This document shows, piece by piece, positions 33,541-44,625 of a stretch of DNA of 64,000 nt. A model generated the notes under the pieces. The model was given only the letters and a program-made list of their open reading frames with translations, was not told where the DNA came from and made no database searches. The stretch is from Rhabditoides inermis (taxonomy: Eukaryota > Nematoda > Chromadorea > Rhabditida > Rhabditidae). The DNA is taken from NCBI GenBank assembly GCA_963966185.1, contig CAWZYM010000412.1, positions 248,001 to 312,000 on the forward strand, in the 5' to 3' direction. Position 1 is the stretch's first letter, and every line of letters starts with the position of its first letter. Both the position numbers and the translations under genes were made by a program.

Positions 33541-34406
33541 GTATTTCGCCTCGCCTCACTTCCCTGATTGAATATAGAATGACGTGAGTGCATATAGTAA
33601 TGTTTTATTGTATGTGCTCAGAATATAGTAATCGCGCAGTTTGTTGCAGTGTGGTGAGCTGTTTCGTAGTGCATGGTGATGTTCTCGCTCATTTGCACAA
33701 TTGACTGTCTCTTTCTCTGACATCAGACAGACTGGCAGCTGGCGCACTCTCACCTCGCCACACTCTCTCGTCGCGGGGCAATAAAGTGGCGTCGATTAGA
33801 GGAATTTAATTGATAGCGGGCGTCAGAGGTCACAAAAAGATGCAAATTTTGGTAGAAGTGTAGTGGCCACCTATTTGCATGTTGTAGTAAAGGGAGACCT
33901 TACACGGTTGCCTAGTTTTCTTGAACAGCCCGCGACAACTGTTTGGTGTCGCCTCGCCTCGACTAAATCACTTCGTGAAAAGAAACCAGGAGGAGTTATA
34001 AAAAGATTACGGGCAGATTTGTAGGTGAGGGAGTGTAGAGGAGTGACGTCGAAACCGTTTTCCGATAGCTGAAGTCTGCGATCCGCAGTGCTCGTTCTTG
34101 TAAGGTCTACTCGCCGCAGCCGATTCGTCAGTGACCCGTCTCCTCGCCTCACACACTATTTCGCCGCTTTTCTGTCTGACTCTCTCTGATTACGCGCTAT
34201 TTCGTCGGACTTTCTGGAGCTTATACCTCCGCGGATATGAGAGATAACGAGCTGAAAATTGGAATCCTGCATCTCGGGACCGAGACCATCGGATCGATGT
34301 CACGTTTGGCTAGATAGGAGTAGTGGCTGGCGCGGTAGAGCGATGGACGTACAGACACCATAGGGCATTTTACACTTACACCAGACTAGCGCGCTTCGCG
34401 CGCTAG
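33541..34406 (+). repeat. HOR cassette C6 with terminal hairpin
   Basis: GTGGCGTC subtype with both octamers intact. It is almost identical to C9 (offset about 12.7 kb), including the same 93-codon minus frame (33871-34152). It uses the AACGAGCTG variant near GAGAGATAA, shared with C7, C9, C10, C11 and C13. Confidence 0.85.
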
Positions 34407-35990
34407 AAATATGGGTATAAAATAGAGGAGAAAATTATGTATCGATTGATATATAGATTGACTTGATATGTGCTGTGGAAGTGCTATTAGGAGCTGTGCT
34501 AGAAGTGCGGTTGTCAGTCTACCAGTAGATGACTGATCTTTATTTATTTCCTTATTTTTTAATGTTCAGTAATTTTAAACAATTAGAAAGTGTCACAGTC
34601 TATCTGGTTGATAGTATCTGCTTGACTGCTTTTCTACAGATGTTATATTTACTATGCTCATAGAAGGCGCTCCGGCACGCTTCGCGCGCCTCCGCGGTCA
34701 AAGCCGATCAGTAGATCAGTAATTATAATAATATATTGATCACTGATACTGATAAACGTTTTCTCCCACACTCTGATATTTTACTCTCTCGTATGCACAT
34801 AAAGGGAGCTCCGGCACGCACCGCGCGCCTCCGCGGTGAAAAAAGCCTACTGATACTGACATGCATTTTCTCCGACTCTCTGATTTTTTACTCTTTCGTA
34901 TGCACATAGAAGGCGCTCCGGCACTCTTCGCGCACCTCCGCGGTCAAAGCCGATCAGTAGATCAGTATTTATAATAATATATTAATCACTGATACTGATA
35001 TGAAATCTCTTCTACTCTCTGATTTTTTACTCTTTCGTATGCACATAGAGAACGCTCCGGCACGCTTCGCGTGCCTCCGCGGTCAAAGCCGATCAGTAGA
35101 ACAGTAATTATAATAATACATTGATCACTGATACTGATATGCATTTTCACCGACTCTCTGATTTTTTACTCTTTCGTATGCACATAGAAGGCGCTCCGGC
35201 ACTCTTCGCGCGCCTCCGCGGTCAAAGCCGATCAGTAGATTAGTAAATATAATAATTTATTAATCACTGATACTGATATGCAATCTCTTCTACTCTCTGA
35301 TCTTTTACTCTTTCGTTTGCACATAGAGGGCGCTCCGGCACGCTTCGCGCGCCTCCGCGGTCAAAGACGATCAGTAGATCAGTAATTATAATAATATATT
35401 AATCACTGATACTGATATGCAATCTCTTCTACTCTCTGATCTTTTACTCTTTCGTATGCACATAGAAGGCGCTCCGGCACGCTTCGCGCGCCTCCGCGGT
35501 CAAAGCCGATCAGTAGATCAGTAATTATAACAAAACATTGATCACTGATAGTGATATACATTTTTTCCGACTGTCTGATCTTTTACTCTTTCGTATGTAC
35601 ATAGAAGGCGCTCCGGCACGCTTCGCGCGCCTCCGCGATCAAAGCCGATCAGTAGATCAGTAATTATAATAAAACATTGATCACTGATACTGAAATGCCT
35701 TCTCTCCTACTCTCTGATCTTTTACTCTCTCGTATGCACTCAGACTGCGCTCCGGCACACTCCGGACTCCGCGGTCAAAGACGATCAGTGGATCATTAAT
35801 TATAATCATGTATTGATCACTGATAATGATATGCATTCTCTCCTACTCTCTGATCTTTTATTCTCTCGTATGCACATAGAAGGCGCTCCGGCACACTCCG
35901 CGGTAAAAGCCTATCAGTAGCTGGTTGACAACTATTAGTTATTATAGATCCAAGTATAATTTTCTAGTTGTCACTGGTCTAATATTATAA
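34407..35990. repeat. HOR unit 7: leader and monomer array
   Basis: A short array of about nine monomers with several damaged ones, for example a truncated monomer at about 34,840 (GTGAAAAAAGCCTACTGATA) and CACACTCCGGACTCCGCGGT near 35757. It ends in the terminal variant CACACTCCGCGGTAAAAGCC (about 35891). Confidence 0.9.
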
Positions 35991-35997
35991 AATATAA

Positions 35998-36044
35998 GAT
36001 AGAGAGATATAGAGAGGAAGAGAGGGAGAGAGAGAGAGAGAGAC

Positions 36045-36079
<35 letters not shown>

Positions 36080-36090
36080 GAAAAAGAGAG
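35998..36090 (+). repeat. (GA)n tract, unit 7
   Basis: A short GA tract with GACGAAA interruptions, identical in structure to that of unit 11. Confidence 0.9.
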
Positions 36091-36118
36091 GGATGAGAAA
36101 AGGAGGTGGTACTACAAA

Positions 36119-36984
36119 GTATTTCGCCTCGCCTCATTTTCCTGATTGAGCATACAATGACGTGAGTGCATATAGAATTGATTTATTGTATGTGCTCAGA
36201 ATATAGAATTTGCACAGTTTGTTGGAGTGTGGTGAGCTGTTTCGTAGTGCGTGGTGATGTTCTCGCTCATTTGCACAATTGACTGTCTCTTTCTCTAACA
36301 GCAGACAGACTGGCAGCTGGCGCACTCTCACCTCGCCACACTCTCTCGTCGCGGGGCAATAAAACGACGTCGATTTGAGGAATTTAATTGATAGCGGGCG
36401 TCAGAGGTCACAAAAAGATGCAAATTTTGGTAGAAGTGTAGTGGCCACCTATTTGCATGTTGTAGTAAAGGGAGACCTTACACGATTGCCTAGTTTTCTT
36501 GAACAGCCCGCGACAACTGTTTGGTGTCGCCTCGCCTCGACTAAATCACTTCGTGAAAGGAAACCAGGAGGAGTTATAAAAAGATTACGGGCAGATTTGT
36601 AGGTGAGGGAGTGTAGAGGAGTGACGTCGAAACCGTTTTTCGATAGCTGAAGTCTGCGATCCGCAGTGCTCGTTCTTGTAAGGTCTACTCGCCGCAGCCG
36701 ATTCGTCAGTGACCCGTCTCCTCGCCTCACACACTATTTCGCCGCTTTTGTGTCTGACTCTCTCTGATTACGCGCTATTTCGTCGGACTTTCTGAAGCTT
36801 ATATCTCCGCGGATATGAGAGATAACGAGCTGAAAATTGGAATCCTGCATCTCGGGACCGAGAGCATTCGATCGATGTCACGTTTGGCTAGATAGGAGTA
36901 TCGGTGGGCCTTGTGGAGACTCGGACGGATTGACACCATAGGGCATTTTACACATACACCCGACTAGCGCGCTTCGCGCGCTAG
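36119..36984 (+). repeat. HOR cassette C7 with terminal hairpin
   Basis: ACGACGTC subtype with both octamers intact. Near the end GAGACCATCGGATCG is changed to GAGAGCATTCGATCG, and the ACGG stretch is replaced by GGTGGGCCTTGTGGAGACTC. C11 shares both private changes. The minus strand is open for 93 codons (36449-36730) and the plus strand for 75 (36375-36602). Confidence 0.85.
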
Positions 36985-37464
36985 AAATATAAGTATAAAA
37001 TAGAGGAGAAAACTATCTATCGATTGATATATAGATTGACTTGATATGTGCTCTGGAAGTGCTATTAGGAGCTGTGCTAGAAGTGCTGTTGTCAGTCTTT
37101 CAGTAGATGACTGATCTTTATTTATTTCCTTTTTTAATTTTCGGTAATATCAAATATCTAGAAAGTGTCCAAGTCTATCAGTATCTGGTTGATAGTTACT
37201 GTTTTTCTACAGATATTTTATTAACTATGCTCATAGAAGGCGCTCCGGCACGCTTCGCGCGCCTCCGCGGTCAAAGTCTATCATTAGATCAGTTATTAGT
37301 AGATTAGTAGATCAATAATAATGTTTTGATCACTGATACAGATATGCTTTTTCTCTGAATCTCTGATCTTTCACTCTCTCGTATGCACATAGAGGGCGCT
37401 CCGTCACGCTCCGCGCGCCTCCGCAATAAAAGTATATCAGTTATCCGCGATAAAAGTATATCAG

Positions 37465-37466
<2 letters not shown>

Positions 37467-37516
<50 letters not shown>
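37467..37516. repeat. (AT)n microsatellite
   Basis: About 25 AT dinucleotides, directly adjacent to the tRNA-like sequence. The empty site in unit 6 has only AATATATAA, so the tract probably arrived with or grew from the 3' tail of the insertion. Confidence 0.9.
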
Positions 37517-37520
<4 letters not shown>

Positions 37521-37721
37521 ATAGGTAGCCAGGGTCGAACCCACGAACAGTTGGTTGCAGAGTGAGATCGTTACCACTACGCCACCTGGTCATGTGAGAC
37601 GACCCGCGAATAGAGAAATGAACGCCAAAGAAATTCTGAAGTCTGCATTACTTCTTGGCATACGGTGCCAGTTAGAGCACGATTATTTTTTGCCCGGAAA
37701 ATGCTGAGCTAGTTGCGCGCG
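37517..37721 (-). mobile_element. tRNA-like SINE insertion
   Basis: Read on the minus strand, about 130 bp of leader is followed by a tRNA-like segment (37525-37590). This has an A-box-like TGGCGTAGTGGTAACG, a possible GCA anticodon context (ACTCTGCAACC) and a B box GGGTTCGACCC, and then runs into (AT)n. The T-arm does not pair well, so it is not a functional tRNA. The flanks TCAGTAATATAT and AAATATAACAGTAGTTGG rejoin to give the uninterrupted sequence at 31,412-31,431. The tRNA part near the 3' end is unusual for a SINE; the leader may be a second, decayed part of the element. Confidence 0.65.
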
Positions 37722-40700
37722 AAATATAACAGTAGTTGGTTGAGAGTTAAAATTATCACTGATCTAAAATCATAAAATACCTACTCACGCCTATGATCAT
37801 AGATCACCGCTCCGCGCGCCTCCGCGGTCAAATCCTATCAGTAGCTGGTTGACAATTATTAGTTATCACGGATATAACATCATAAAATATCTACTCTCGC
37901 CTATGATCTCAGATAGCCGCTCCGGCACGCTATCGCGTGCCTCCGCGGTCAAAGTATATCAGTAGATCAGTAATAATAAAAATATATTGATCACTGCTAC
38001 TGATATGCATTTTCACTCTCTGATATTTTACTCTCTCGTATGCACATAGAAATAGAAAGCGCTCCGGCACGCTTCGCGCGCCTCCGCGGTCAAAGTATAT
38101 CAGTAGATCAGTAAGAATATATTAATCACTGCTACTGATATGCATTTTCTCCGACTCTCTGATCTTTCAATCTCTCGTATGCACATAGAAAGCGTTCCGG
38201 CACGCTTCGCGCGCCTCCGCGGTCAAAACTGATCAGTAGATCAGTAATTATAATAATATACTGATCACTGATACTGATATGCATTTTCTCCGACTTCTGA
38301 TCGTTCACTCTCTCGGATGCACATAGGAGGCGCTCCGGCACGCTTCGCGCGCCTCCGCGGTCAAAGTATATCAGTAGATCAGTGATAATAAAAATATATT
38401 GATCAATGATACTGATATGCATTTTCACTCTCTGATATTTTACTCTCTCGTATGCACATAGAAATAGAAAGCGCTCCGGCACGCTTCGCGCGCCTCCGCG
38501 GTCAAAGTATATCAGTAGATCAGTAAGAATATATTAATCACTGCTACTGATATGTATTTTCTCCGACTCTCTGATCTTTCAATCTCTCGTATGCACATAG
38601 AAAGCGCTCCGGCACGCTTCGCGCGCCTCCGCGGTCAAAGTCTATCAGTAGATCAGCAATAATAAGAATATATTGATCACTGTTACTGATATGCATTTTC
38701 TCCGACTCTCTGATATCTCTCTCGTATGCACATGGAGGGCGCTCCGGCACGCTTCGCGCGCCTCCGCGGTCAAAGTCTATCAGTAGATCAGTAATAATAA
38801 GAATATATTGATCACTGTTACTGATATGCATTCTCTCCGACTCTCTGATATCTCTCTCGTATGCACATGGAGGGCGCTCCGGCACGCTTCGCGCGCCTCC
38901 GCGGTCAAAGTCTATCAGTAGATCAGTAATAATAAGAATATATTGATCACTGATACTGATATGCATTCTCTCCTACTCTCTGATATTTCACTCTCTCGGA
39001 TGCACATAGGAGGCGCTCCGGCACGCTTCGCGCGCCTCCGCGGTCAAAGCCGATCAGTATATCAGTAATTATAATAATACATTGATCACTGATACTGATA
39101 TGCATTTTCTCCGACTCTCTGATCTTTTACTCTTTCGTATGCACATAGAAGGCGCTCCGGCACGCTTCGCGCGCCTCCGCGGTCAAAGCCGATCAGTAGA
39201 TCAGTAATTATAATAATATACTGATCACTGATACTGATATGCCTTCTCTCCTACTCTCTGATAATTTACTCTCTCGTAAGCACATAGAGGGCGCTCCGGC
39301 ACGCTTCGCGCGCCTCCGCGGTCAAAGCCGATCAGTAGAACAGTGATTATAATAATTTGTTGATCACTGATACTGATATGCATTTTCTCCTACTCTCTGA
39401 TAATTTACTCTCTCGTAAGCACATAGAGGGCGCTCCGGCACGCTTCGCGCGCCTCCGCGGTCAAAGCCGATCAGTAGATCAGTAATTATAATAATATAAT
39501 GATCACTGATACTGATATGCACTTCTCCTACTCTCGGATAATTTACTCTCTCGTAAGCACATAGAGGGCGCTCCGGCACGCTTCGCGCGCCTCCGCGGTC
39601 AAAGCCGATCAGTAGAACAGTAATTATAATAATATATTGATCACTGATACTGATATGCGTTTTCTCCTTCTCTCTGATAATTCTTTCTCTCGTATGCACA
39701 TGAAGGGCGCTCCGGGCACGCTCCGCGCGCCTTCGCGGTCAAAGCTGATCAGTAGATCAGTAATTATAATAATATACTGATCACTGATACTGATGTGCAT
39801 TTTCTTCTACTCTCTGATAGTTTACTCTCTCGTAAGCACATAGAGGGCGCTCCGGCACGCTTCGCGCGCCTCCGCGGTCAAAATATATCAGTAGATCAGT
39901 AATAGTAAGAATGCATTGATCACTGCTACTGATATGAATTTTCTCCGACTCTCTGATCGTTCACTTTCTCGTATGCACATAGAAAGCGCTCCGGCACGCT
40001 CCGCGCGCCTTCGCGGTCAGAGCCTATCAGTAGATCAGTAATAATAAGAATAAATATTGATCACTGCTACTGATATGAATTTTCTCCGAATCTCTGATCT
40101 TTCACTCTCTCGTATGCACATAGAAAGCGCTCCGGCACGCTCAGCGCGCCTCCGCGGTCAAAATATATCAGTAGATCAGTAATAGTAAGAATGCATTGAT
40201 CACTGCTACTGATATGAATTTTCTCCGACTCTCTGATCTTTCACTCTCTCGTATGCACATAGAAAGCGCTCCGGCACGCTCCGCGCGCCTCCGCGGTCAA
40301 AATATATCAGTAGATCAGTAATAGTAAGAATGCATTGATCACTGCTACTGATATGAATTATCTCCGACTCTCTGATCTTTCACTCTCTCGTATGCACATA
40401 GAAAGCGCTCCGGCACGCTCCGCGCGCCTCCGCGGTCAAATTCTATCAGTAGATCAGTAATAGTAAGAATGCATTGATCACTGCTACTGATATGAATTTT
40501 TTCCGACTCTCTGATCGTTCACTTTCTCGTATGCACATAGAAAGCGCTCCGGCACGCTCCGCGCGCCTCCGCGGTCAAAATATATTAGTAGATCAGTATT
40601 AGTAAGAATGCATTGATCACTGCTACTGATATGAATTTTCTCCGACTCTCTGATCGTTCACTTTCTCGTATGCACATAGAAAGCGCTCCGGCACGCTCCG

Positions 40701-41212
40701 CGCGCCTCCGCGGTCAAAATATATCAGTAGATTAGTAATAGTAAGAATGCATTGATCACTGCTACTGATATGAATTTTCTCCGACTCTCTGATCGTTCAC
40801 TTTCTCGTATGCACATAGAAAGCGCCGCGGCACGCTCCGCGCGCCTCCGCGGTCAAAATATATCAGTAGATCAGTAATAGTAAGAATGCATTGATCACTG
40901 CTACTGATATGAATTTTCTCCGACTCTCTGATCTTTCACTCTCTCGTATGCACATAGAAAGCGCTCCGGCACGCTCCGCGCGCCTCCGCGGTCAAAATAT
41001 ATCAGTAGATCAGTAATTATAATAACATATTGAACACTGATACTGATATGCATTCTCTCCTACGCTCTGATCTTTCACTCTCTCGTATGCTCATAGAGGG
41101 CGCTCCGGCACACTCCGCGGTAAAAGCCTATCAGTAGCTGGTTGACAATTTTTATTTATTAGAGATACAAATATACTTTATAGTTATTACTGGTCTTATA
41201 TTATAAAATTTA

Positions 41213-41219
41213 AGCGAGC

Positions 41220-41274
<55 letters not shown>

Positions 41275-41392
41275 TGGGATGAGCAGCTGGTTGACAATTA
41301 TTATTTATTTTAGATCCCAGTAGACTTCATAGTTATCAATAATCTAAAATCATAATATATAAGAGAGAGATAGAGGAAGAGAGGGAGAGAGG

Positions 41393-41440
<48 letters not shown>

Positions 41441-41475
41441 TGAGAAGAGAGGGATAAGTAAAGGAGAGAGATGAG
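41213..41475 (+). repeat. Double (GA)n tract, unit 8
   Basis: Starts with GCGAGCGAGAGAGAAAGAGA and has two tracts (about 41213-41277 and 41360-41475) around a second array-end segment (AGCTGGTTGACAATTATTAT). The window's right end (63,908 onward) is a near copy of the first tract and its flank. Confidence 0.9.
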
Positions 41476-41491
41476 AAAAGGAGGTTACATA

Positions 41492-42346
41492 GTATTTCGC
41501 CTCGCCTCACTTCTATGATTCAATATAGAATGACGTGAGTGCATATAGTATTGTTTTATTGTATGTGCTCAGAAAATAGTTTGTTGGAGTGTGGTGAGCT
41601 GTTTCGTAGTGCATGGTGATACTCTCGCTCATTTGCACAATTGACTGTCTCTTTCTCTGACATCAGACAGACTGGCAGCTGGCGCACTCTCACCTCGCCA
41701 CACTCTCTCGTCGCGGGGCAATAAAACGACGTCGATTAGAGGAATTTAATTGATTGCAGGCGTCAGAGGTCACAAAAAGATGCGAATTTTGGTATAAGTG
41801 TAGTGGCCACCTATTTGCATGTTGTAGTAAAGGGAGACCTTACACGATTGCCTAGTTTTCTTGAACAGCCCGCGACAACTGTTTGGTGTCGCCTCGCCTC
41901 GACTAAATCACTTCGTGAAAGGAAACCAGGAGGAGTTATAAAAAGATTACGGGCAGATTTGTAGGTGAGGGAGTTTAGAGGAGTGACGTGAAAACCGTTT
42001 TTCGATAGCTGAAGTCTGCGATTCGCAGTACTCGTTCTTGTAAGGTCTACTCGCCGCACCCGATTCGTCAGTGACCCGTCTCTTCATCTGACACACTATC
42101 TCGCTGCTTTTCTGTCTGACTCTCTCGGATTACGCGCTATTTCGTCGGACCTTCTTGAGCTTATAGCTCCGCGGATATGAGAGATAAAGATCTGAAAATT
42201 GGAATCCTGCATCTCGGGACCGAGACCATCGGATCGATGTCACGTTTGGCTAGATAGGAGTAGTGGCTGGCGCGGTAGAGCGATGGACGTACGGAAACCA
42301 TAGGGCATTTTGCACATACACCCGACTAGCGCGCTTCGCGCGCTAG
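41492..42346 (+). repeat. HOR cassette C8 with terminal hairpin
   Basis: ACGACGTC subtype. The first octamer is mutated (ATGCGAAT) and the second intact. TGACGTCG is changed to TGACGTGA. The minus strand is open for 82 codons (41811-42059). Confidence 0.85.
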
Positions 42347-42430
42347 AAATATAGGTATAAAATAGAGGAGAAAATTATCTATCGATTGATATATAGATGA
42401 ACTTGATATGTGCTCTGGAAGTGCTTCCAC

Positions 42431-42560
42431 ATGAGCTACTTCCCGCCGGCTCAATGGATGTCTTGGGAAGAATTCTTGTCGATGCGCCCGATCATCCGGT
42501 AGCGGCGGGGCAAAAATGAAGACCCGACCGCACGCCGCGGGGAAAGAAGAAGAATATACG
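42431..42560. other. Unique 130-bp segment between 8-bp direct repeats
   Basis: The segment has no match elsewhere in the window and is richer in GC than its surroundings (CCCGCCGGCTCAATGG, CCGCACGCCGCGGGG). GCTTCCAC flanks it at 42423-42430 and 42561-42568. On the left the leader stops; on the right a 139-bp monomer begins in its GC core. It is therefore either an insertion accompanied by a deletion or filler DNA at a rearrangement. An 82-codon minus frame across it and the hairpin is not recognisable. Confidence 0.55.
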
Positions 42561-42764
42561 GCTTCCACGGTCAAAGTATATCAGTAGATCAGTAATTATA
42601 ATAATACAAAGATCACTGCTACTAATATGCATTTTGTCCGACTCTCTGATATTTTACTTTCTCGTATGCACATAGAAAGCGCTCCGGCACGCTTCGCGCG
42701 CCTCCGCGGTCAAAATCTATCAGTAGCTGGTTAACAATGATTAGTTATCACGGATTATCAAATG

Positions 42765-42975
42765 TTTGAACAGTGTCAATGTCTTACAGTAGCTAGTTGA
42801 TAATTCTCGATTCTCGACTGATATTATCTTACCTATGCTCATAGAAGGCGCTCCGAGATGCAGCCGAAGACTATCGGTCTATGAGTGTTAAATATGTTAT
42901 AACTAACTAAACTACACTTTCCGTTTCTCCGCTTCTCTCTCTCTTTCTCTCTCTCTCTCTCCTTTGATCTAGAAG
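42765..42975. other. Unmatched stretch with (CT)n run
   Basis: Apart from one degenerate GC core (CATAGAAGGCGCTCCGAGATG near 42,840), this segment does not match other monomers. It contains TAACTAACTAAACTACAC and a pyrimidine run CTCTCTCTTTCTCTCTCTCT (about 42,935-42,961), the only place where the plus strand is the CT strand. That may indicate a small inverted fragment of a GA-tract region. Confidence 0.5.
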
Positions 42976-43611
42976 GCGCTCCGGCACACTTCGCGCGCCT
43001 CCGCGGTCAAAGTCTATCAGTAGATCAGTAATAATGAGAATATATTGATCACTGTTACTGATATCCATTTTCTCCGACTCTCTGATATTTCACTCTCTCG
43101 GATGCACATAGGAGGCGCTCCGGCACGCTTCGCGCGCCTCCGCGGTCAAAATCTATCAGTAGCTGGTTAACAATGATTAGTTATCACGGATCCAATATTA
43201 TAAAATCTCTACTCTCGCCTTTGATCACAGACAGCCGCTCCGCGCGCCTCAGCGGTCAAATTCTATCAGTAGCTGGTTGACAATGATTAGTTATCACGGA
43301 TCTAATATTATAAAATCTCTACTCTCGCCTTTGAACACAGACAGCCGCTCCGCGCGCCTCAGCGGTCCACTTCTATCAGTAGCTGGTTGACAATGATTAG
43401 TTATCACTGATCTAATATTATAAAATCTCTACTCTTGCCTTTGATCACAGATAGCCGCTCCGCGCGCCTCAGCGGTCAAATTCTATCAGTAGCTGGTTGA
43501 CAATGATTAGTTATCACGGATCTAATATTATAAAATCTCTACTCTCGCCTTTGATCACAGACAGCCGCTCCGCGCGCCTCAGCGGTCAAAGTCTATCAGT
43601 AGATCAGTAAT

Positions 43612-43970
43612 TTGTTTGTTTATCAGCCTGATTCCGACATGTACATACAATGATGGGTTATCTGGAAGCACACACAATCCTACAGTAGGGTATTGGGGCT
43701 CCTTGGCTGGAACAGTGCGGCGCGAGTCCTGGCTGTTCATGGTAGATGGGCGTGAACATCGCGAAGTGACCAGTTCCGGATGCGAGGCGTGGTAGAAGAT
43801 CTTGAAAGACTGCCGCCGCCGATGGTAGGGCTCTCAGAGGGTGAGAGTGGGTTCACGCGCCCCACCGGGATGTAGTGGAATTCGGTAGAACAATTGCCCG
43901 CGAGGGGAATCGAACCAGCGACCGTTCACTTAGCAAGCTGTGACGCTATCCACTTGGCCAACTCGGCCCC
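43612..43970 (-). mobile_element. tRNA-Ser-derived SINE with 11-bp target duplication
   Basis: On the minus strand the element starts with a tRNA-like head (about 43,970 to 43,898). It has an A-box region GCCGAGTTGGCCAAGTGGAT, an anticodon context CTTGCTAAG (GCT, serine) and a B box TGGTTCGATTCCC. About 250 bp of non-tRNA body follows, then an AAACAAACAAA-type tail at 43,612. AGATCAGTAAT flanks it exactly on both sides (43601-43611 and 43971-43981). Removing the element restores a normal 139-bp monomer. This is a complete, probably fairly young SINE transcribed by RNA polymerase III. Confidence 0.9.
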
Positions 43971-44097
43971 AGATCAGTAATAAGAAGAATATTTTGATCA
44001 CTGCTACTGTTATGCATTTTCTCCGACTCTCTGATTTTTTACTCTTTTGTATGCACATTTTCTCCGACTCTCTGATTTTTTACTCTTTCGTATGCAC

Positions 44098-44142
44098 ACT
44101 TTGACCGCTCCGGCACGCTTCGCGCGCCTCCGCGGTCAAAGT
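44098..44142. other. Monomer with palindromic GC core
   Basis: The GC core is flanked by perfect 11-bp inverted arms, ACTTTGACCGC (44098-44108) and GCGGTCAAAGT (44132-44142). Ordinary monomers have GCACATAGAAAGCGCTCC on the left, so the left flank here has been replaced by an inverted copy of the right flank. Confidence 0.75.
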
Positions 44143-44625
44143 CTATCAGTAGATCAGTAAAAATAAGAATATATTGATCACTGATACTGATATGCATTTT
44201 CTCCGACTCTCTGATAGTTCACTTTTTCGTATGCACATAGAAAGCGCTCCGGCACGCTCTGCGCGCCTCCGCGGTCAAAGCCTATCAGTAGATCAGTAAT
44301 AATAAGAATATATATTGATCACTGCTACTGATATGAATTTTCTCCGACTCTCTGATCGTTCACTTTCTCGTATGCACATAGAAAGCGGTCCGGCACGCTC
44401 CGCGCGCCTCCGCGGTCAAAGCCTATCAGTAGATCAGTAATAATAAAAATATATATTGATCACTGCTACTGATATGAATTTTCTCCGACTCTCTGATCGT
44501 TCACTTTCTCGTATGCACATAGAAAGCGCTCCGGCACGCTCCGCGCGCCTCCGCGGTCAAAGCCTATCAGTAGATCAGTATTAATAAGAATATATATTGA
44601 TCACTGCTACAGATATGAATTTTAT

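Larger units (their letters stand above)
34387..37010. repeat. Segmental duplication copy 1 (~2.6 kb)
   Basis: From the C6 terminal hairpin through array 7, its GA tract, cassette C7 and its hairpin, the sequence repeats almost base for base at 50216-52840 (offset about 15,831). Shared private features include CTCCGGACTCCGCGGTCAAA in a damaged monomer, the ATGTGCTGTGGAAGTGC leader, TACTACAAAG before the cassette and GAGAGCATTCGATCG within it. Confidence 0.9.
36985..41205. repeat. HOR unit 8: leader and long monomer array with insertion
   Basis: The leader is followed by a monomer, an (AT)n plus tRNA-like insertion (37.47-37.72 kb), two type B-like monomers (about 37730-37950) and a long run of 139-bp monomers to about 41,100. 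Around 38.7-38.95 kb three neighbours share a ~135-bp spacing, which lets one minus frame run 140 codons. The array ends with the CACACTCCGCGGTAAAAGCC variant. Confidence 0.9.

Noticed and set aside
36375..36602. Plus-strand 75-codon frame in C7, C11 and (shorter) C4
   Set aside because: It overlaps the minus-strand cassette frame, is intact in only a few copies and has no recognisable domain.
37525..37590. Functional tRNA-Cys gene
   Set aside because: The A and B boxes are recognisable, but the T-arm and acceptor stem do not pair properly and the segment sits in an insertion beside (AT)n, so it is a SINE-type tRNA relic.
43898..43970. Functional tRNA-Ser gene
   Set aside because: It is the head of a 359-bp element with a tail and an 11-bp target duplication, and the anticodon stem is weak.
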